Shown: one piece after another, positions 35,235-43,095 of the stretch | Position numbering within the stretch: the stretch's first letter is position 1 | Layout: the number at the start of each line of letters is the position of its first letter | NCBI RefSeq assembly: GCF_000403455.2 | Contig: NZ_KE159718.1 | Span: forward strand, 157,734-221,733 | Length of the DNA stretch: 64,000 bases | Source of the DNA: Dorea sp. 5-2 | GTDB taxonomy: Bacteria; Bacillota; Clostridia; Lachnospirales; Lachnospiraceae | Direction of reading: 5' to 3' | The notes under the pieces: generated by a model | What the model saw: only the letters and a program-made list of their open reading frames with translations | Databases searched by the model: none | What the model was told of the DNA's origin: nothing | Position numbers and translations under genes: made by a program

Positions 35235-35834
35235 CTAACGAAAACTGTTTTCCACAACGCCCGGAAGCAGAGTATAAACAGAGCAGCCAATCTGTTCTTC
35301 AAACAGTTCTTTAATCTCTAAAATTTTTTTCCACCTGTCTATTGTCGCCGGGTGGATGCCGTACCGTATTGTCACATCTACGAATCTCTTTTCCAAAAGG
35401 CAGAACCCCGTAGGCATAGCCAATGCGTCACATAGCTGTACCAGACGGTCATAATCATCATATACCGCATTTGCAACAAAATCTTTCATAAACAGGTAAT
35501 CCTCATCACTGACATCAAACTCTCCGATAGAAGTATCAATATCCTGTATCATAAATGCGTGGGATATACATATCTGTGCAGCTTTTCCCCACCCACGCTC
35601 CATACAGTAACGATAGCCGTCTATCAAATGCCTTTCCGAACTCACTCCGGCATAACGTCCAATATCATGTAACAGCCCGAAAAGATACGCCTGTTCAGAA
35701 GATAAATCTTTACAGTGTGACGCAATATTTTTACAGGCTTTGGCTACATACCGGGAATGGTCTACCCATGCCCCCGGATTGGACTGCGCCGCTTCCGTTA
35801 ATGTCATTTCCACGGTTTGAATGTTTAGTTCCAT
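35235..35834 (-). CDS. HD-domain phosphohydrolase-like protein
   Basis: The 199-residue protein has H (DHSRYV), HD (FGLLHDIGRY) and a further H/D in the second half, the metal site of HD hydrolases. ATG 35834 has AAAGGAG upstream. It is the first gene of the minus-strand cargo operon running to the winged-helix gene. Substrate unknown. Confidence 0.85.
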   Translation of the reverse strand: MELNIQTVEMTLTEAAQSNPGAWVDHSRYVAKACKNIASHCKDLSSEQAYLFGLLHDIGRYAGVSSERHLIDGYRYCMERGWGKAAQICISHAFMIQDIDTSIGEFDVSDEDYLFMKDFVANAVYDDYDRLVQLCDALAMPTGFCLLEKRFVDVTIRYGIHPATIDRWKKILEIKELFEEQIGCSVYTLLPGVVENSFR

Positions 35835-35847
35835 TTTAACTCCTTTC

Positions 35848-35887
35848 AAAAGGGCGGGGCTGGCAGATAAACCGTCCAGCCCCTTTA
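35848..35887 (-). terminator. terminator between the small 76-aa gene and the HD cargo operon
   Basis: Stem GGGGCTGG / CCAGCCCC with a 12-nt loop and T-rich tail on the minus strand (CCCTTTTG). It lies 23 bp after the stop at 35910. Confidence 0.6.
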
Positions 35888-35909
35888 TGATGAAATATTT
35901 ACAGACAAA

Positions 35910-36140
35910 TCAACAATCCCCGGCATAGTATGAAACAATGCTCATATAGTCCGTTGGATTAGGAATTTCTAAAACAAACCGCAGGCAGTTTTTGTTTTGG
36001 CGGTACTGCCGCCACAAACTGTCCTGTACCCTTTCTTCCCCATTGATATTTCGTTTTTTACCGTCCGGGCAGAGCATATTTACTTTGCCGGTACAGGCAT
36101 TGACCGTATCTAAAAAATTTTTCATGTTCAGAATGTTCAT
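35910..36140 (-). CDS. small uncharacterised protein downstream of AraC
   Basis: The 76-residue soluble protein reads MNILNMKNFLDTVNACTGKV ... EERVQDSLWRQYRQNKNCLR ... YMSIVSYYAGDC. The pattern looks like a compact folded domain; no motif recognised. AGGAGG lies 14-18 bases before the ATG, and an in-frame GTG two to three codons earlier is an alternative. The longer open frame upstream is AraC antisense-frame noise. Confidence 0.6.
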   Translation of the reverse strand: MNILNMKNFLDTVNACTGKVNMLCPDGKKRNINGEERVQDSLWRQYRQNKNCLRFVLEIPNPTDYMSIVSYYAGDC

Positions 36141-36237
36141 TTTTACCACCTTGAACCCACCTCCTGTAAATTGCTGATTTACTTTACAGGTATCATTATA
36201 ATGCAGGAAGTGCAGGAAAAATATTTCATTTCTGCCC

Positions 36238-37149
36238 TTATCTATCACTATTCTGCCATTTCTTCCGATATTCTGTTGGTGAACAATGTGCGTACTCCCG
36301 AAAAACTTTTCCAAAATAGCTGCTGCTCCCCAAACCGCAGTCATGGCTGATAACTGTAACAGGTTCCTGCCCCTTAGCCAACATCTGACAGGCGGCTTGC
36401 AGACGGTAAGCCTTTATATAGTCTACGGGGGTCATGTGCAGACAGTCATGGAACACTCTGTAACATTCCCTTTCGCTTAGATATGCTGCCGCTGCAAGCT
36501 CCGGGATAGAAATTTTCTCCTTATAATGCTCGTGAATGTATATCATCATCAACTTTATTTTATCGTTGCTCTTGTTCTGTTCTCCCGCCTTTTCACGCAT
36601 AGGGCGGGATAGTTCAAAAATCATTAGCCATATTTCCGTTAGGATTTCCCGAAGTCTTATTTCATACCCAAATTCATCACCGGAAAAATGAAATGCTTTA
36701 AGAATAAGTTTCAAAATGTTTTCTTCTGCTGCATTGCCCGGAAAAAAAGGAATTAGTTCAATCTGCGGGGCAGTTATAACAGGGGCGATATACTTTTGCT
36801 CAATCCTGTTTCCCTGTTCTCCGGCAAGTAGGGAAACATCAAAAATATGAAGTAGTTGTATATTCTTTTCCCACTGTGATATTGCTTTTGTCATATGGAG
36901 TACGTTGGAATTTACCATGCCGCCGCTTCCGGCAGGAAACAATAGCTTTCCTCCCGGCGTATCATATTCAATGCTGCCGCTTTCCATGTAAAAAAGTTCC
37001 ACCGTTTTATGCCAGTGCCACGGAACATAACGCCCTATATACTTGTCAAGTTCCGCTCTCGAAGCGATATAGGGAAAATCCTTTTCAAAATTGGGAAGCA
37101 ATTCTTCCTTGCTTCCAGTATAAAATTCAATGCTGTGTATATTTTTCAT
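36238..37149 (-). CDS. AraC-family transcriptional regulator
   Basis: The 303-residue protein has an N-terminal cupin-like sensor (WHWHKTVELFYMESGSIEYD) and two C-terminal HTH motifs (SIPELAAAAYLSERECYRVF and VISHDCGLGSSSYFGKVFRE, ending YAHCSPTEYRKKW). It probably controls the cargo operon in response to a small ligand (inference). Confidence 0.93.
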   Translation of the reverse strand: MKNIHSIEFYTGSKEELLPNFEKDFPYIASRAELDKYIGRYVPWHWHKTVELFYMESGSIEYDTPGGKLLFPAGSGGMVNSNVLHMTKAISQWEKNIQLLHIFDVSLLAGEQGNRIEQKYIAPVITAPQIELIPFFPGNAAEENILKLILKAFHFSGDEFGYEIRLREILTEIWLMIFELSRPMREKAGEQNKSNDKIKLMMIYIHEHYKEKISIPELAAAAYLSERECYRVFHDCLHMTPVDYIKAYRLQAACQMLAKGQEPVTVISHDCGLGSSSYFGKVFREYAHCSPTEYRKKWQNSDR

Positions 37150-37269
37150 GTCTATTCACCTGTATATCTGCGGTTTCGTCTGTTTTATTAAATATACTGG
37201 AATAGCTCTGTGATTGTCAATCAATATAGCGTGTTCTTTAACATCAAAAAAGAAGGAATGAGCGGGATT

Positions 37270-37431
37270 CCGTAGTAGTCGGCATTGTGGTAATGTGTAT
37301 AACTGGCTGTCTTATGGAGTTGTGGGTAACTCTGTTTGCAGGACGTGGGAAAGCGGCTCTTTCGCTTTTCCATGTGCTGTGAATAGAGTTATCCATGATT
37401 CCATAGCCTGTTATGCACATTTCCATAATGC
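37270..37431 (+). other. 162-nt structured element, copy 1 (within IME-A)
   Basis: Folds as one long three-tier hairpin on the plus strand. Outer arms 37281-37310 / 37402-37433; middle arms 37322-37333 / 37384-37396; inner arms around AAAGCG / CGCTTT (37350-37368). DnaA-box-like TTATGCACA and TTATACACA (reverse) lie in the outer stem. Copy 2 at 37920-38081 has the same length and pairs by different bases. No protein is likely; short ORFs here are artefacts. Confidence 0.75.
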
Positions 37432-37494
37432 TTGTCTTTTGGTCTTTGGTTCGGAATAGTGTGGTGCTGGCGGTCTATCTCTTGTTTTCGGTTG

Positions 37495-37518
37495 CTTACT
37501 TCTTTACCGTACATGAGC
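37495..37518 (-). repeat. IME-A right attachment arm
   Basis: Inverted counterpart of 26061-26084, ending at the GC shared with the split maff2 sequence. Confidence 0.8.
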
Positions 37519-37644
37519 ATTCGCGCCGGGGTTGTCGTTGCCGTAGCCCTCCATGAGATTGATTACGCCCCAAATGCCAAGCCCTGCTCCAAGTGCGATA
37601 ACAAGTGTCTGCAAAACGTCTACTGCGCTGTTGAAAAATGCCAT
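37519..37644 (-). pseudogene. 5' part of maff2 (VirB2-like), split by IME-A
   Basis: Encodes MAFFNSAVDVLQTLVIALGA, then GLGIWGVINLMEGYGNDNPG and AN, the N-terminal half of Maff2 with its first membrane span. AGAAAGGA precedes the ATG at 37644. Translation now runs a few codons into IME-A (AHVR, stop). Confidence 0.9.
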
Positions 37645-37698
37645 GAATATATCCTTTCTGCCGCGTCTGCGGCTGTCCGGCAAGCGGACAAAAGGCGG

Positions 37699-37860
37699 TC
37701 AGCGAATGGTCGCCGCCGCATAAAAAAACCGCCCTGTATGAAAGGCGGTGTCCCCACGCTGCGTAACTTCTGCGGCGCGGCGGTATTCAGTTGTAAGGGG
37801 TTGGGCGGTACGCTGCCCGGTAGGGGCGCGTATCAGATAGCCCGTGTTTACGTTTTTGAT
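37699..37860 (-). CDS. possible 53-codon ICE gene with non-ATG start
   Basis: An open frame reads (ATC)KNVNTGYLIRAPTGQRTAQ, then PLTTEYRRAAEVTQRGDTAF and HTGRFFYAAATIR, stop. AAGGAGC lies nine bases before the ATC at 37860. There is no ATG/GTG/TTG, and a terminator-like hairpin (37722-37749) lies inside the frame, so it may be a leader region and not a gene. Confidence 0.3.
   Translation of the reverse strand: MKNVNTGYLIRAPTGQRTAQPLTTEYRRAAEVTQRGDTAFHTGRFFYAAATIR
37722..37749 (-). terminator. terminator-like hairpin upstream of maff2
   Basis: Stem ACCGCC / GGCGGT; on the minus strand it is followed by seven T. It would end or attenuate transcription coming from the virD4 side before maff2. 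Confidence 0.6.
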
Positions 37861-37919
37861 TTCAGATCAGCTCCTTAAAAATATTTTTTATGAATGACAG
37901 GTAGGAAAGGGTCTTTTAT

Positions 37920-38081
37920 CCGTAGCCGTCGGCGGTGTGGGAATGTGGGTAACTGGCTGTCTTATGGGGCTGTGGGAAACGCTGTTTGCAGGACGTGGGA
38001 AAGCCGCACTTTGGCTTTTCCATGTGCTGTGAATGGCGTTTTCCATAGCACCATAGCCTGTTATCCACATTTCCATGCCGC
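37920..38081 (+). other. 162-nt structured element, copy 2 (ICE backbone)
   Basis: Same length and fold as 37270-37431. Outer arms around GGGAATGTGGGTAACTGGCT / AGCCTGTTATCCACATTTCC, middle GGGAAACGC / GCGTTTTCC, inner AAAGCC / GGCTTT. Several stem positions differ from copy 1 on both arms at once; wobble pairs are G-U only when read on the plus strand. Carries a perfect DnaA box TTATCCACA. It lies in the host ICE between virD4 and maff2. Confidence 0.75.
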
Positions 38082-38098
38082 AAATCTTTTAAGCTCTT

Positions 38099-38302
38099 TC
38101 ACTGTTTCGGGACAAGCCCCATGCGGCGGGCTATTTCCTCCGCGTAAAGCTCCACATAGCGGCGTTCCATTTCTTCCCGCCACCGCCAATACTCCTGTAT
38201 TGCTGCGTCAATGGCGTTTGCCGTATCCAGCAGCCACTTCATTTCAAGCTGCTTCCGCTGCTCCCGCTGTTTCTCCTGTTTCTTTCTGATACGCTTATTC
38301 AT
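38099..38302 (-). CDS. small basic helical ICE protein
   Basis: The 67-residue protein (MNKRIRKKQEKQREQRKQLE, then MKWLLDTANAIDAAIQEYWR and so on) is highly charged and helical. GGAGG precedes the ATG. It overlaps the previous small gene by 8 bp and follows virD4 in the operon. Function unknown. Confidence 0.6.
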   Translation of the reverse strand: MNKRIRKKQEKQREQRKQLEMKWLLDTANAIDAAIQEYWRWREEMERRYVELYAEEIARRMGLVPKQ

Positions 38303-38462
38303 TTCTTGCGTCCTCCTGTAAATGCGCCCGGTTCTTCTCGTAGAGCCGTTCGCAGTCCTTGATAAATTTCCGTAGGGCAGCCTGCCGCCGCTGTTCCTCC
38401 CGGATTTTCGGGTTGACAAGCAGGGTAAACCGCCCTTTGTCTGTGCCGGGGCGTTTATTCAC
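38295..38462 (-). CDS. small basic ICE protein, GTG start
   Basis: The 55-residue protein begins at a GTG overlapping the virD4 stop (GTGAATAA) with GGAGGACG upstream. Sequence (RFTLLVNPKIREEQRRQAAL and onward) is basic and helical, similar in style to the next gene. Function unknown. Confidence 0.55.
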   Translation of the reverse strand: MNKRPGTDKGRFTLLVNPKIREEQRRQAALRKFIKDCERLYEKNRAHLQEDARNE

Positions 38463-38722
38463 TGTCTGCGTCCTCCTGTAAATCCTCCCCGTCGATCTCG
38501 TAAACGTCAAATTCCTCGTCCGGCTTCACAATGGCGGGGCGGCGTTTGATGTGCTTCTCCATGTCAAAGGCGTTTTTCGGGTCTGCGTCGGAGAGGTACT
38601 TGTATTTCGGGTGCTTCGTTATGTCGAATTTATCCGAAAAGAACGGGCGTACCCCGCGCACCTGTAAAATGCACTTGCCGCCGTCCATAACGGCGATCTC
38701 GTCCTGCGTCATAAGCTCTTTG
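38455..38722 (-). pseudogene. virD4: 3' part of virD4, split off by IME-B
   Basis: Encodes the conserved C-terminus KELMTQDEIAVMDGGKCILQ, then VRGVRPFFSDKFDITKHPKY and onward, stop at 38455. The preceding portion ends at 50421 (QKLGK). Joining at the shared GG gives KLGKELMTQDE in frame. Confidence 0.88.
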
Positions 38723-38849
38723 CCACATTGTCAAGTGAAGAATTCATTCTTTTTGCTTTTTCATACACGGAATCTTGTAGATGTTCTATAAATGTGATAA
38801 ACTGAACGCAGTAACAAATCGGAATTTGAGGAAAACGGAGGTTTCTTTT

Positions 38850-39176
38850 ATGTGGGGATTATATCTCGACAGTAAAGCTTTTGAAGATGGACTATTTCAT
38901 GCAGTCGTTCAATACAAGATAGACAATAGTAAAGCCTTAGTTATATCTCCCAAAGCTAATTATGAGTTGGATATAAAAGAAATTATGGAGCTGCCTGCAC
39001 CTCCCCGATTTGTTTATGGGGAAAAGGTTTCGCCTTGCAACCATCCTGATATAACAGGTGTGATTGTAAGGATTCACTGGCATTTCAAACGTAATTGCTA
39101 TTTTTACATCATTAGCGTCAATGAGAAAACGAGAAGCAAACGATACTTTGATGATGATTTGATTTCTGCGGTATAA
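38850..39176 (+). CDS. uncharacterised cargo protein
   Basis: The 108-residue protein starts MWGLYLDSKAFEDGLFHAVV after GGAGG and looks like a small beta-rich domain (ITGVIVRIHWHFKRNCYFYI). Low GC compared with the rest of IME-B. Not recognised. Confidence 0.6.
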   Translation: MWGLYLDSKAFEDGLFHAVVQYKIDNSKALVISPKANYELDIKEIMELPAPPRFVYGEKVSPCNHPDITGVIVRIHWHFKRNCYFYIISVNEKTRSKRYFDDDLISAV

Positions 39177-39234
39177 ATTCCCATTTGTCGGGAAGTCGCA
39201 GAGAACATAAAATGATGATTTGCAGGAGGAAGAT

Positions 39235-40107
39235 ATGGTCTGTATGAAAAAAATAGCTGTCCTCTCCGACATACACGGTAATTACATAGCGTTCCAAAAG
39301 TGCCTGGAATATGTTTTGGGTATGGGAATCCGCGCATTTATTTTTCTGGGGGATTATTTGGGGGAATTTCCCTACCCGCAAAAAACGATGGAAATTCTGT
39401 ATTCTTTGAAAGAAAAATACACCTGCTTTTTCCTGCAAGGAAATAAAGAAGACTACTGGATCAGCCGGAAATACGATAAAAATTGCGTATGGAAAAACGG
39501 AAATTCAACGGTAGGCGCAATGAAGTATTGCTATAAAAACCTGACGGATAAGGATATTGGTTTCTTTGAAAGTCTTCCACTCTGCCGTGAAATCACATTT
39601 GACGGGGCAGGCTCAATCCTGGCGTGCCATGGTTCGCCGGATAAGAATAATGAAAAAATGTTTCCAGATGGTGAAAATACAAAAGGGATTATGGAAAGGT
39701 GTGCAGGGCAGTATATTCTATGCGGGCATACCCATGTTCAGGGAAGCTTTTCCCATAAAGGAAAGATTTTGTTAAATCCCGGCTCGGTAGGTGCTTCTTT
39801 ATATAGCGGGGGAAAAGCCCAGTTTATGATTCTGTACCAGAAGGGGGAAGAATGGGGGCATCAGTTTATAAGCCTTGATTACGATAAGAAAAAAGTGATA
39901 AAGGAAATGGAAGAATCGGGGCTTTGGGATGCGGCACCGTACTGGTGTCGGGTGACAAAATACGGGATGCTTGCAGGGGAGATTTCCCATGGAACGGTAT
40001 TGAGCAGGGCAATGGAGCTTTGCAGGGAAGAAACCGGGAAATGCGACTGGTACAATATCCCCGAAATATATTGGGAAGAAGCCGTTCAGGAGCTTTTGGG
40101 ATGCTAA
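39235..40107 (+). CDS. calcineurin-like metallophosphoesterase
   Basis: The 290-residue protein has the family motifs in order: SDIHGN (D-x-H), FLGDYLG (GDxxx), LQGNKED (GNxx), ILACHGSPDKN (H) and CGHTHVQGSF (GHTH), giving the two-metal site. It resembles YfcE/Apa-type phosphodiesterases. ATG 39235 follows GCAGGAGG. Cargo; the substrate is unknown. Confidence 0.93.
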   Translation: MVCMKKIAVLSDIHGNYIAFQKCLEYVLGMGIRAFIFLGDYLGEFPYPQKTMEILYSLKEKYTCFFLQGNKEDYWISRKYDKNCVWKNGNSTVGAMKYCYKNLTDKDIGFFESLPLCREITFDGAGSILACHGSPDKNNEKMFPDGENTKGIMERCAGQYILCGHTHVQGSFSHKGKILLNPGSVGASLYSGGKAQFMILYQKGEEWGHQFISLDYDKKKVIKEMEESGLWDAAPYWCRVTKYGMLAGEISHGTVLSRAMELCREETGKCDWYNIPEIYWEEAVQELLGC

Positions 40108-40151
40108 AATTTGTTGCAAAATAGATAAATCGGAATTTGGGAGATAATAGA

Positions 40152-40676
40152 ATGATATTGTTGATTGTTGATACTCAAAATTTAATTATGACTAATGACT
40201 TATACGAATTTGAGATTTTTGTATATCGTATTAAAACACTAATCAAAGAGGCGCGCAATAATGGTATAGAAGTTATTTATGTTAGACATGATGATGGTGC
40301 TGGACAGAAATTAACGAAAGGCGCATTAGGCTATGAAATATACGAAGAATTTCAGCCAATGCCAAATGAGCGTATTTTTGATAAAAATGTAAACAGTGCT
40401 TTCAAAGATACGGGGTTGTTGGACTACCTGCATGAAAAAGATGAAGATACAATTATTATTGTAGGGCTGCAAACAGATTATTGTATAGATGCAACAGTGA
40501 AATGTGGTTTTGAGCATGGACTTAAAATGATTGTTCCAGCAAATACAAACAGTACGCTTGATAATGCGTATATGACAGCAGAAAAATCTTATAGATATTA
40601 TAATGAGTTCATGTGGAATGGAAGATACGCAGAATGTATTTCATTTGAAAAAACTCTTGAATTGATGAATAGATAA
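40152..40676 (+). CDS. isochorismatase-family cysteine hydrolase
   Basis: The 174-residue protein has the catalytic Asp in LLIVDTQN, Lys in the middle region and nucleophile Cys in GLQTDYCIDATVKCGF (xYCV-like). This fits nicotinamidase/isochorismatase-like hydrolases. It follows the phosphoesterase by 44 bp and ends at a terminator, so the two may be co-transcribed. Confidence 0.9.
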   Translation: MILLIVDTQNLIMTNDLYEFEIFVYRIKTLIKEARNNGIEVIYVRHDDGAGQKLTKGALGYEIYEEFQPMPNERIFDKNVNSAFKDTGLLDYLHEKDEDTIIIVGLQTDYCIDATVKCGFEHGLKMIVPANTNSTLDNAYMTAEKSYRYYNEFMWNGRYAECISFEKTLELMNR

Positions 40677-40693
40677 ATTTCAGTTTATTCTGG

Positions 40694-40725
40694 AAGCCGG
40701 AGAATAGAGAACCGGCTTCTTTTTC
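40694..40725 (+). terminator. terminator after the isochorismatase gene
   Basis: Stem GAAGCCGG / CCGGCTTC followed by TTTTTC. Confidence 0.85.
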
Positions 40726-40741
40726 CTATGCAGGCAAAAGA

Positions 40742-40768
40742 AAACCCTTCCCCCGGAAAGAGAGAAGG
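40742..40768 (-). terminator. terminator after the IME-B serine recombinase
   Basis: Stem CCCTTC / GAAGGG with TTTTC following on the minus strand, 10 bp after the recombinase stop. Confidence 0.65.
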
Positions 40769-40777
40769 GCATTGCCG

Positions 40778-42433
40778 TTATTCTGTTACCGCCGGTATCT
40801 CCCCGACAAAGTTATAAATGATTTTGATTTCCTGAAATTTCTCCCCGCCAACCTTTTTCACCTCCCCCACCAGAATCCGGCTGATAAGGCGGTTTAAGAT
40901 ACCCTCGTCCAATTCCTGTATCGTGGCATACTGCCGGATTTCCCGGATAAAGGTACGGACATCACTTTCCTGCTCATTGGAACGGCGCAAGGAGAGGGTC
41001 AATTCTTTTAGCTGCTTCTGGTTTTCCTCCTGTTCCCGCTCCATCGCCGCCGTCAGCTTCACAAACCGCTGCTCTGACAGGATTCCCTTCGCCTTGTCGG
41101 TATACAGGTTCAAAAACATATCGTCAATCTCCCGGTTCCTTGCTTCCAGCCGTTCCCGCTCCTTCTCCATCTCCGAAGCGTCCGCCAGATACCGCCGCTC
41201 CATGCGGCTGCTAATCCGCTGGTAGAACGATTCCACGTCTTTAAGCGCCATTGCCGCAAGTTCCTGAATGTCCTTCAACACAAGATTGTATAAATCCCTG
41301 GCTTCCACCTTATGGCTGGTGCAGGCGTCCTTCCCCAGCCGGTTATACGTCTGGCAGATATAATACGCCTTGTCTATCGGCTCCCGTTCCTCGCCGGTAA
41401 AGCGGTTCTTCCCGGTTCTGCCTACCTTCTCATAGCGTACCTGCATGGACTTCCCGCAGGTGGCGCAGTAGATAATGCCGTGGAACAGGTTGTAGAAGGG
41501 GCAGGCGTTCCCCTCCATGATGGGAGGGCGGCGGTCAATCAGTTCCTGCACCTTCTCCCAGTCCTCCGGGCTTACAATGGCTTCATGGCAGCCCTCAAGG
41601 ACTTCCCATTCCTCACGGGGAATGATGTCATAGGTATTGGAACGGATTCCCTTCTGGTGCGTCCGGCAGACAAGATGTGCGCCCTTGTAAAACGGGTTCC
41701 GCAGGATATGGCTAATCCGTGCGCTCCCCCATGAATAATAATTCACGTCACATTCCGTATTGCTTTTTACCCGTGTGATGGGGATTTTATCCTCCATCAG
41801 TTGTTTGGCTATCCGCATACACCCCCAGCCGTTTAAGGCAAGGTCATAGATTTTACGGATAGTCGGCGCAGTGTCCGGGTCAAGGATAAGGTGTCCCCTT
41901 TCCTCCGGGTCACGCATCAAGCCAAGGGGCGGCTGCCCGCCGCCAAACTTCCCCTGGCGGGAGCGTGTCATGCGCCCGGCAAGCACTTTCTTTGAAATAT
42001 CCCGGCTGTACATATCATTCAGGATATTTTTAAACGGCGTAATGTCCATTTCCTGCCTTGTCAGGCTGTCCACGCCGTCCGTGACCGCTATATACCTTAC
42101 ATTGTGTTTCGGGAAAAAGATTTCGATATAACTGCCCGCTTCAATATAGTTCCTCCCAAGCCTTGAAAGGTCTTTGGTTATCACGCAGCCCACCTTCCCC
42201 GCTTCAATGTCGGCAATCAGACGCTTAAACGAAGGGCGGTTGAAATTCCTTCCCGTATACCCGTCGTCCACGTAATACTCGTACCGGGGCATACCGTTCT
42301 TTTCAGCGTAATCTTTGAGCAAAAGTTTCTGGTTCGAGATACTCATGCTCTCATTCTGGCTGCCGTCATCAAGGGAAATCCTGCAATAGAGGGCGGTTAT
42401 TTTCTGATTTGATAGGTTATTTTTCCTGCTCAT
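40778..42433 (-). CDS. large serine recombinase (integrase of IME-B)
   Basis: The 551-residue protein has nucleophile Ser in ALYCRISLDDGSQNESMSIS, the segment TKDLSRLGRNYIEAG, a recombinase domain, zinc ribbon CATCGKSMQV ... CQTYNRLGKDAC and a C-terminal coiled coil. It is clearly different from the recombinases of IME-A and IME-C. It lies 2 kb from the left end because cargo genes sit between it and the attachment site. Confidence 0.94.
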   Translation of the reverse strand: MSRKNNLSNQKITALYCRISLDDGSQNESMSISNQKLLLKDYAEKNGMPRYEYYVDDGYTGRNFNRPSFKRLIADIEAGKVGCVITKDLSRLGRNYIEAGSYIEIFFPKHNVRYIAVTDGVDSLTRQEMDITPFKNILNDMYSRDISKKVLAGRMTRSRQGKFGGGQPPLGLMRDPEERGHLILDPDTAPTIRKIYDLALNGWGCMRIAKQLMEDKIPITRVKSNTECDVNYYSWGSARISHILRNPFYKGAHLVCRTHQKGIRSNTYDIIPREEWEVLEGCHEAIVSPEDWEKVQELIDRRPPIMEGNACPFYNLFHGIIYCATCGKSMQVRYEKVGRTGKNRFTGEEREPIDKAYYICQTYNRLGKDACTSHKVEARDLYNLVLKDIQELAAMALKDVESFYQRISSRMERRYLADASEMEKERERLEARNREIDDMFLNLYTDKAKGILSEQRFVKLTAAMEREQEENQKQLKELTLSLRRSNEQESDVRTFIREIRQYATIQELDEGILNRLISRILVGEVKKVGGEKFQEIKIIYNFVGEIPAVTE

Positions 42434-42542
42434 AGGGTTCTCCTTCTATGAACAGGGACACGATACCATGATAATACCATGCCCCCGCCATTTGTTCAAC
42501 TGTTTTCTGCAAGATTCCCGGTTTTTCTCCGGTTCCCGCCCT

Positions 42543-42716
42543 TTAGCTGGCCTGCCGTTTCTGCCATTCCTCGAACCGCTCACAGGTCTGCCGCTCGATA
42601 AGCTGCTCAAAGGCTTCCTGCATGGTCTGGCTGCCCGCAAACTCACGGGACACGATAAACTGCACCTTTTTCTTTTTGTTCCGGCTCTGCTCCGGATAAT
42701 CTGCCTGTTTTGCCAT
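42543..42716 (-). CDS. small IME-B protein after the primase genes
   Basis: The 57-residue protein begins MAKQADYPEQSRNKKKKVQF, then IVSREFAGSQTMQEAFEQLI and ERQTCERFEEWQKRQAS. GGAGG lies nine bases before this ATG; a second ATG 6 bp upstream is too close. It is basic then helical, resembling a small DNA-binding protein. Larger overlapping frames are artefacts. Confidence 0.6.
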   Translation of the reverse strand: MAKQADYPEQSRNKKKKVQFIVSREFAGSQTMQEAFEQLIERQTCERFEEWQKRQAS

Positions 42717-42792
42717 AGGCATTTACCTCCATAAAGATACCCGGACAACTCCGTCCGGGCGTGTGTCGTGTGCTGCCGGACAGGTGGGAGCC

Positions 42793-43095
42793 TGACAACG
42801 GGGTCTGACAACGGACGTTAAAAAACCCCGCACACAAAACCCGGCTTCCCGTTTCCTGTCCTGATTGATTTTCTTTCTATTTTTCCGTTGCTTTCGTTGT
42901 CAGGAAAAGAAAAAGCCCGGAAATACGGCATTTGCAGGCTCTCTTCCCGGCAACGGGCTTGACAACGGGAGGGGCAACCAGCCGGCAACCGGCTATGGCT
43001 TTTCTCCTTCCAGCCATTCCTCCGGCAGCCCAAGCTGGACGGCTTCCCCTTCGGGCAAAGGCTGGAAACCTGATTTTCCATGCCCTCCGTTGTCA
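42793..43095. repeat. scattered TGACAACG(G) repeats
   Basis: Five copies in 300 bp: plus strand at 42793, 42806 and 42960; minus strand at 42895-42902 and 43087-43095. They lie around the 3' end of the VapE gene and the gap after it. Possibly initiator-binding sites for IME-B replication. Confidence 0.4.

Larger units (their letters stand above)
26063..37518. mobile_element. IME-A, serine-recombinase mobilizable element inserted in maff2
   Basis: 11,456 bp between two copies of the dinucleotide GC. Left junction: maff2 codons up to AAAATC next to GCTCATGTG; right junction: GCGAATGC next to TCATGTACGG. Cargo runs from a large serine recombinase at the left end through TnpW, a DnaC-like loader, RepA, Cys-rich VLP, relaxase, MobC, a Tn916-like regulator pair and metabolic genes to AraC. 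The inner ends are inverted repeats, as expected for attP arms. Confidence 0.88.

Noticed and set aside
37244..38076. Two similar 60-62 codon minus-strand frames (beginning MEMCITGYG and MEMWITGYG)
   Set aside because: Their similarity comes from the structured 162-nt repeat; changes preserve base pairing, not codons.
42446..42811. 121-codon frame after the IME-B recombinase
   Set aside because: Arg/Ser/Cys-rich shadow of the real 57-residue gene at 42543-42716.
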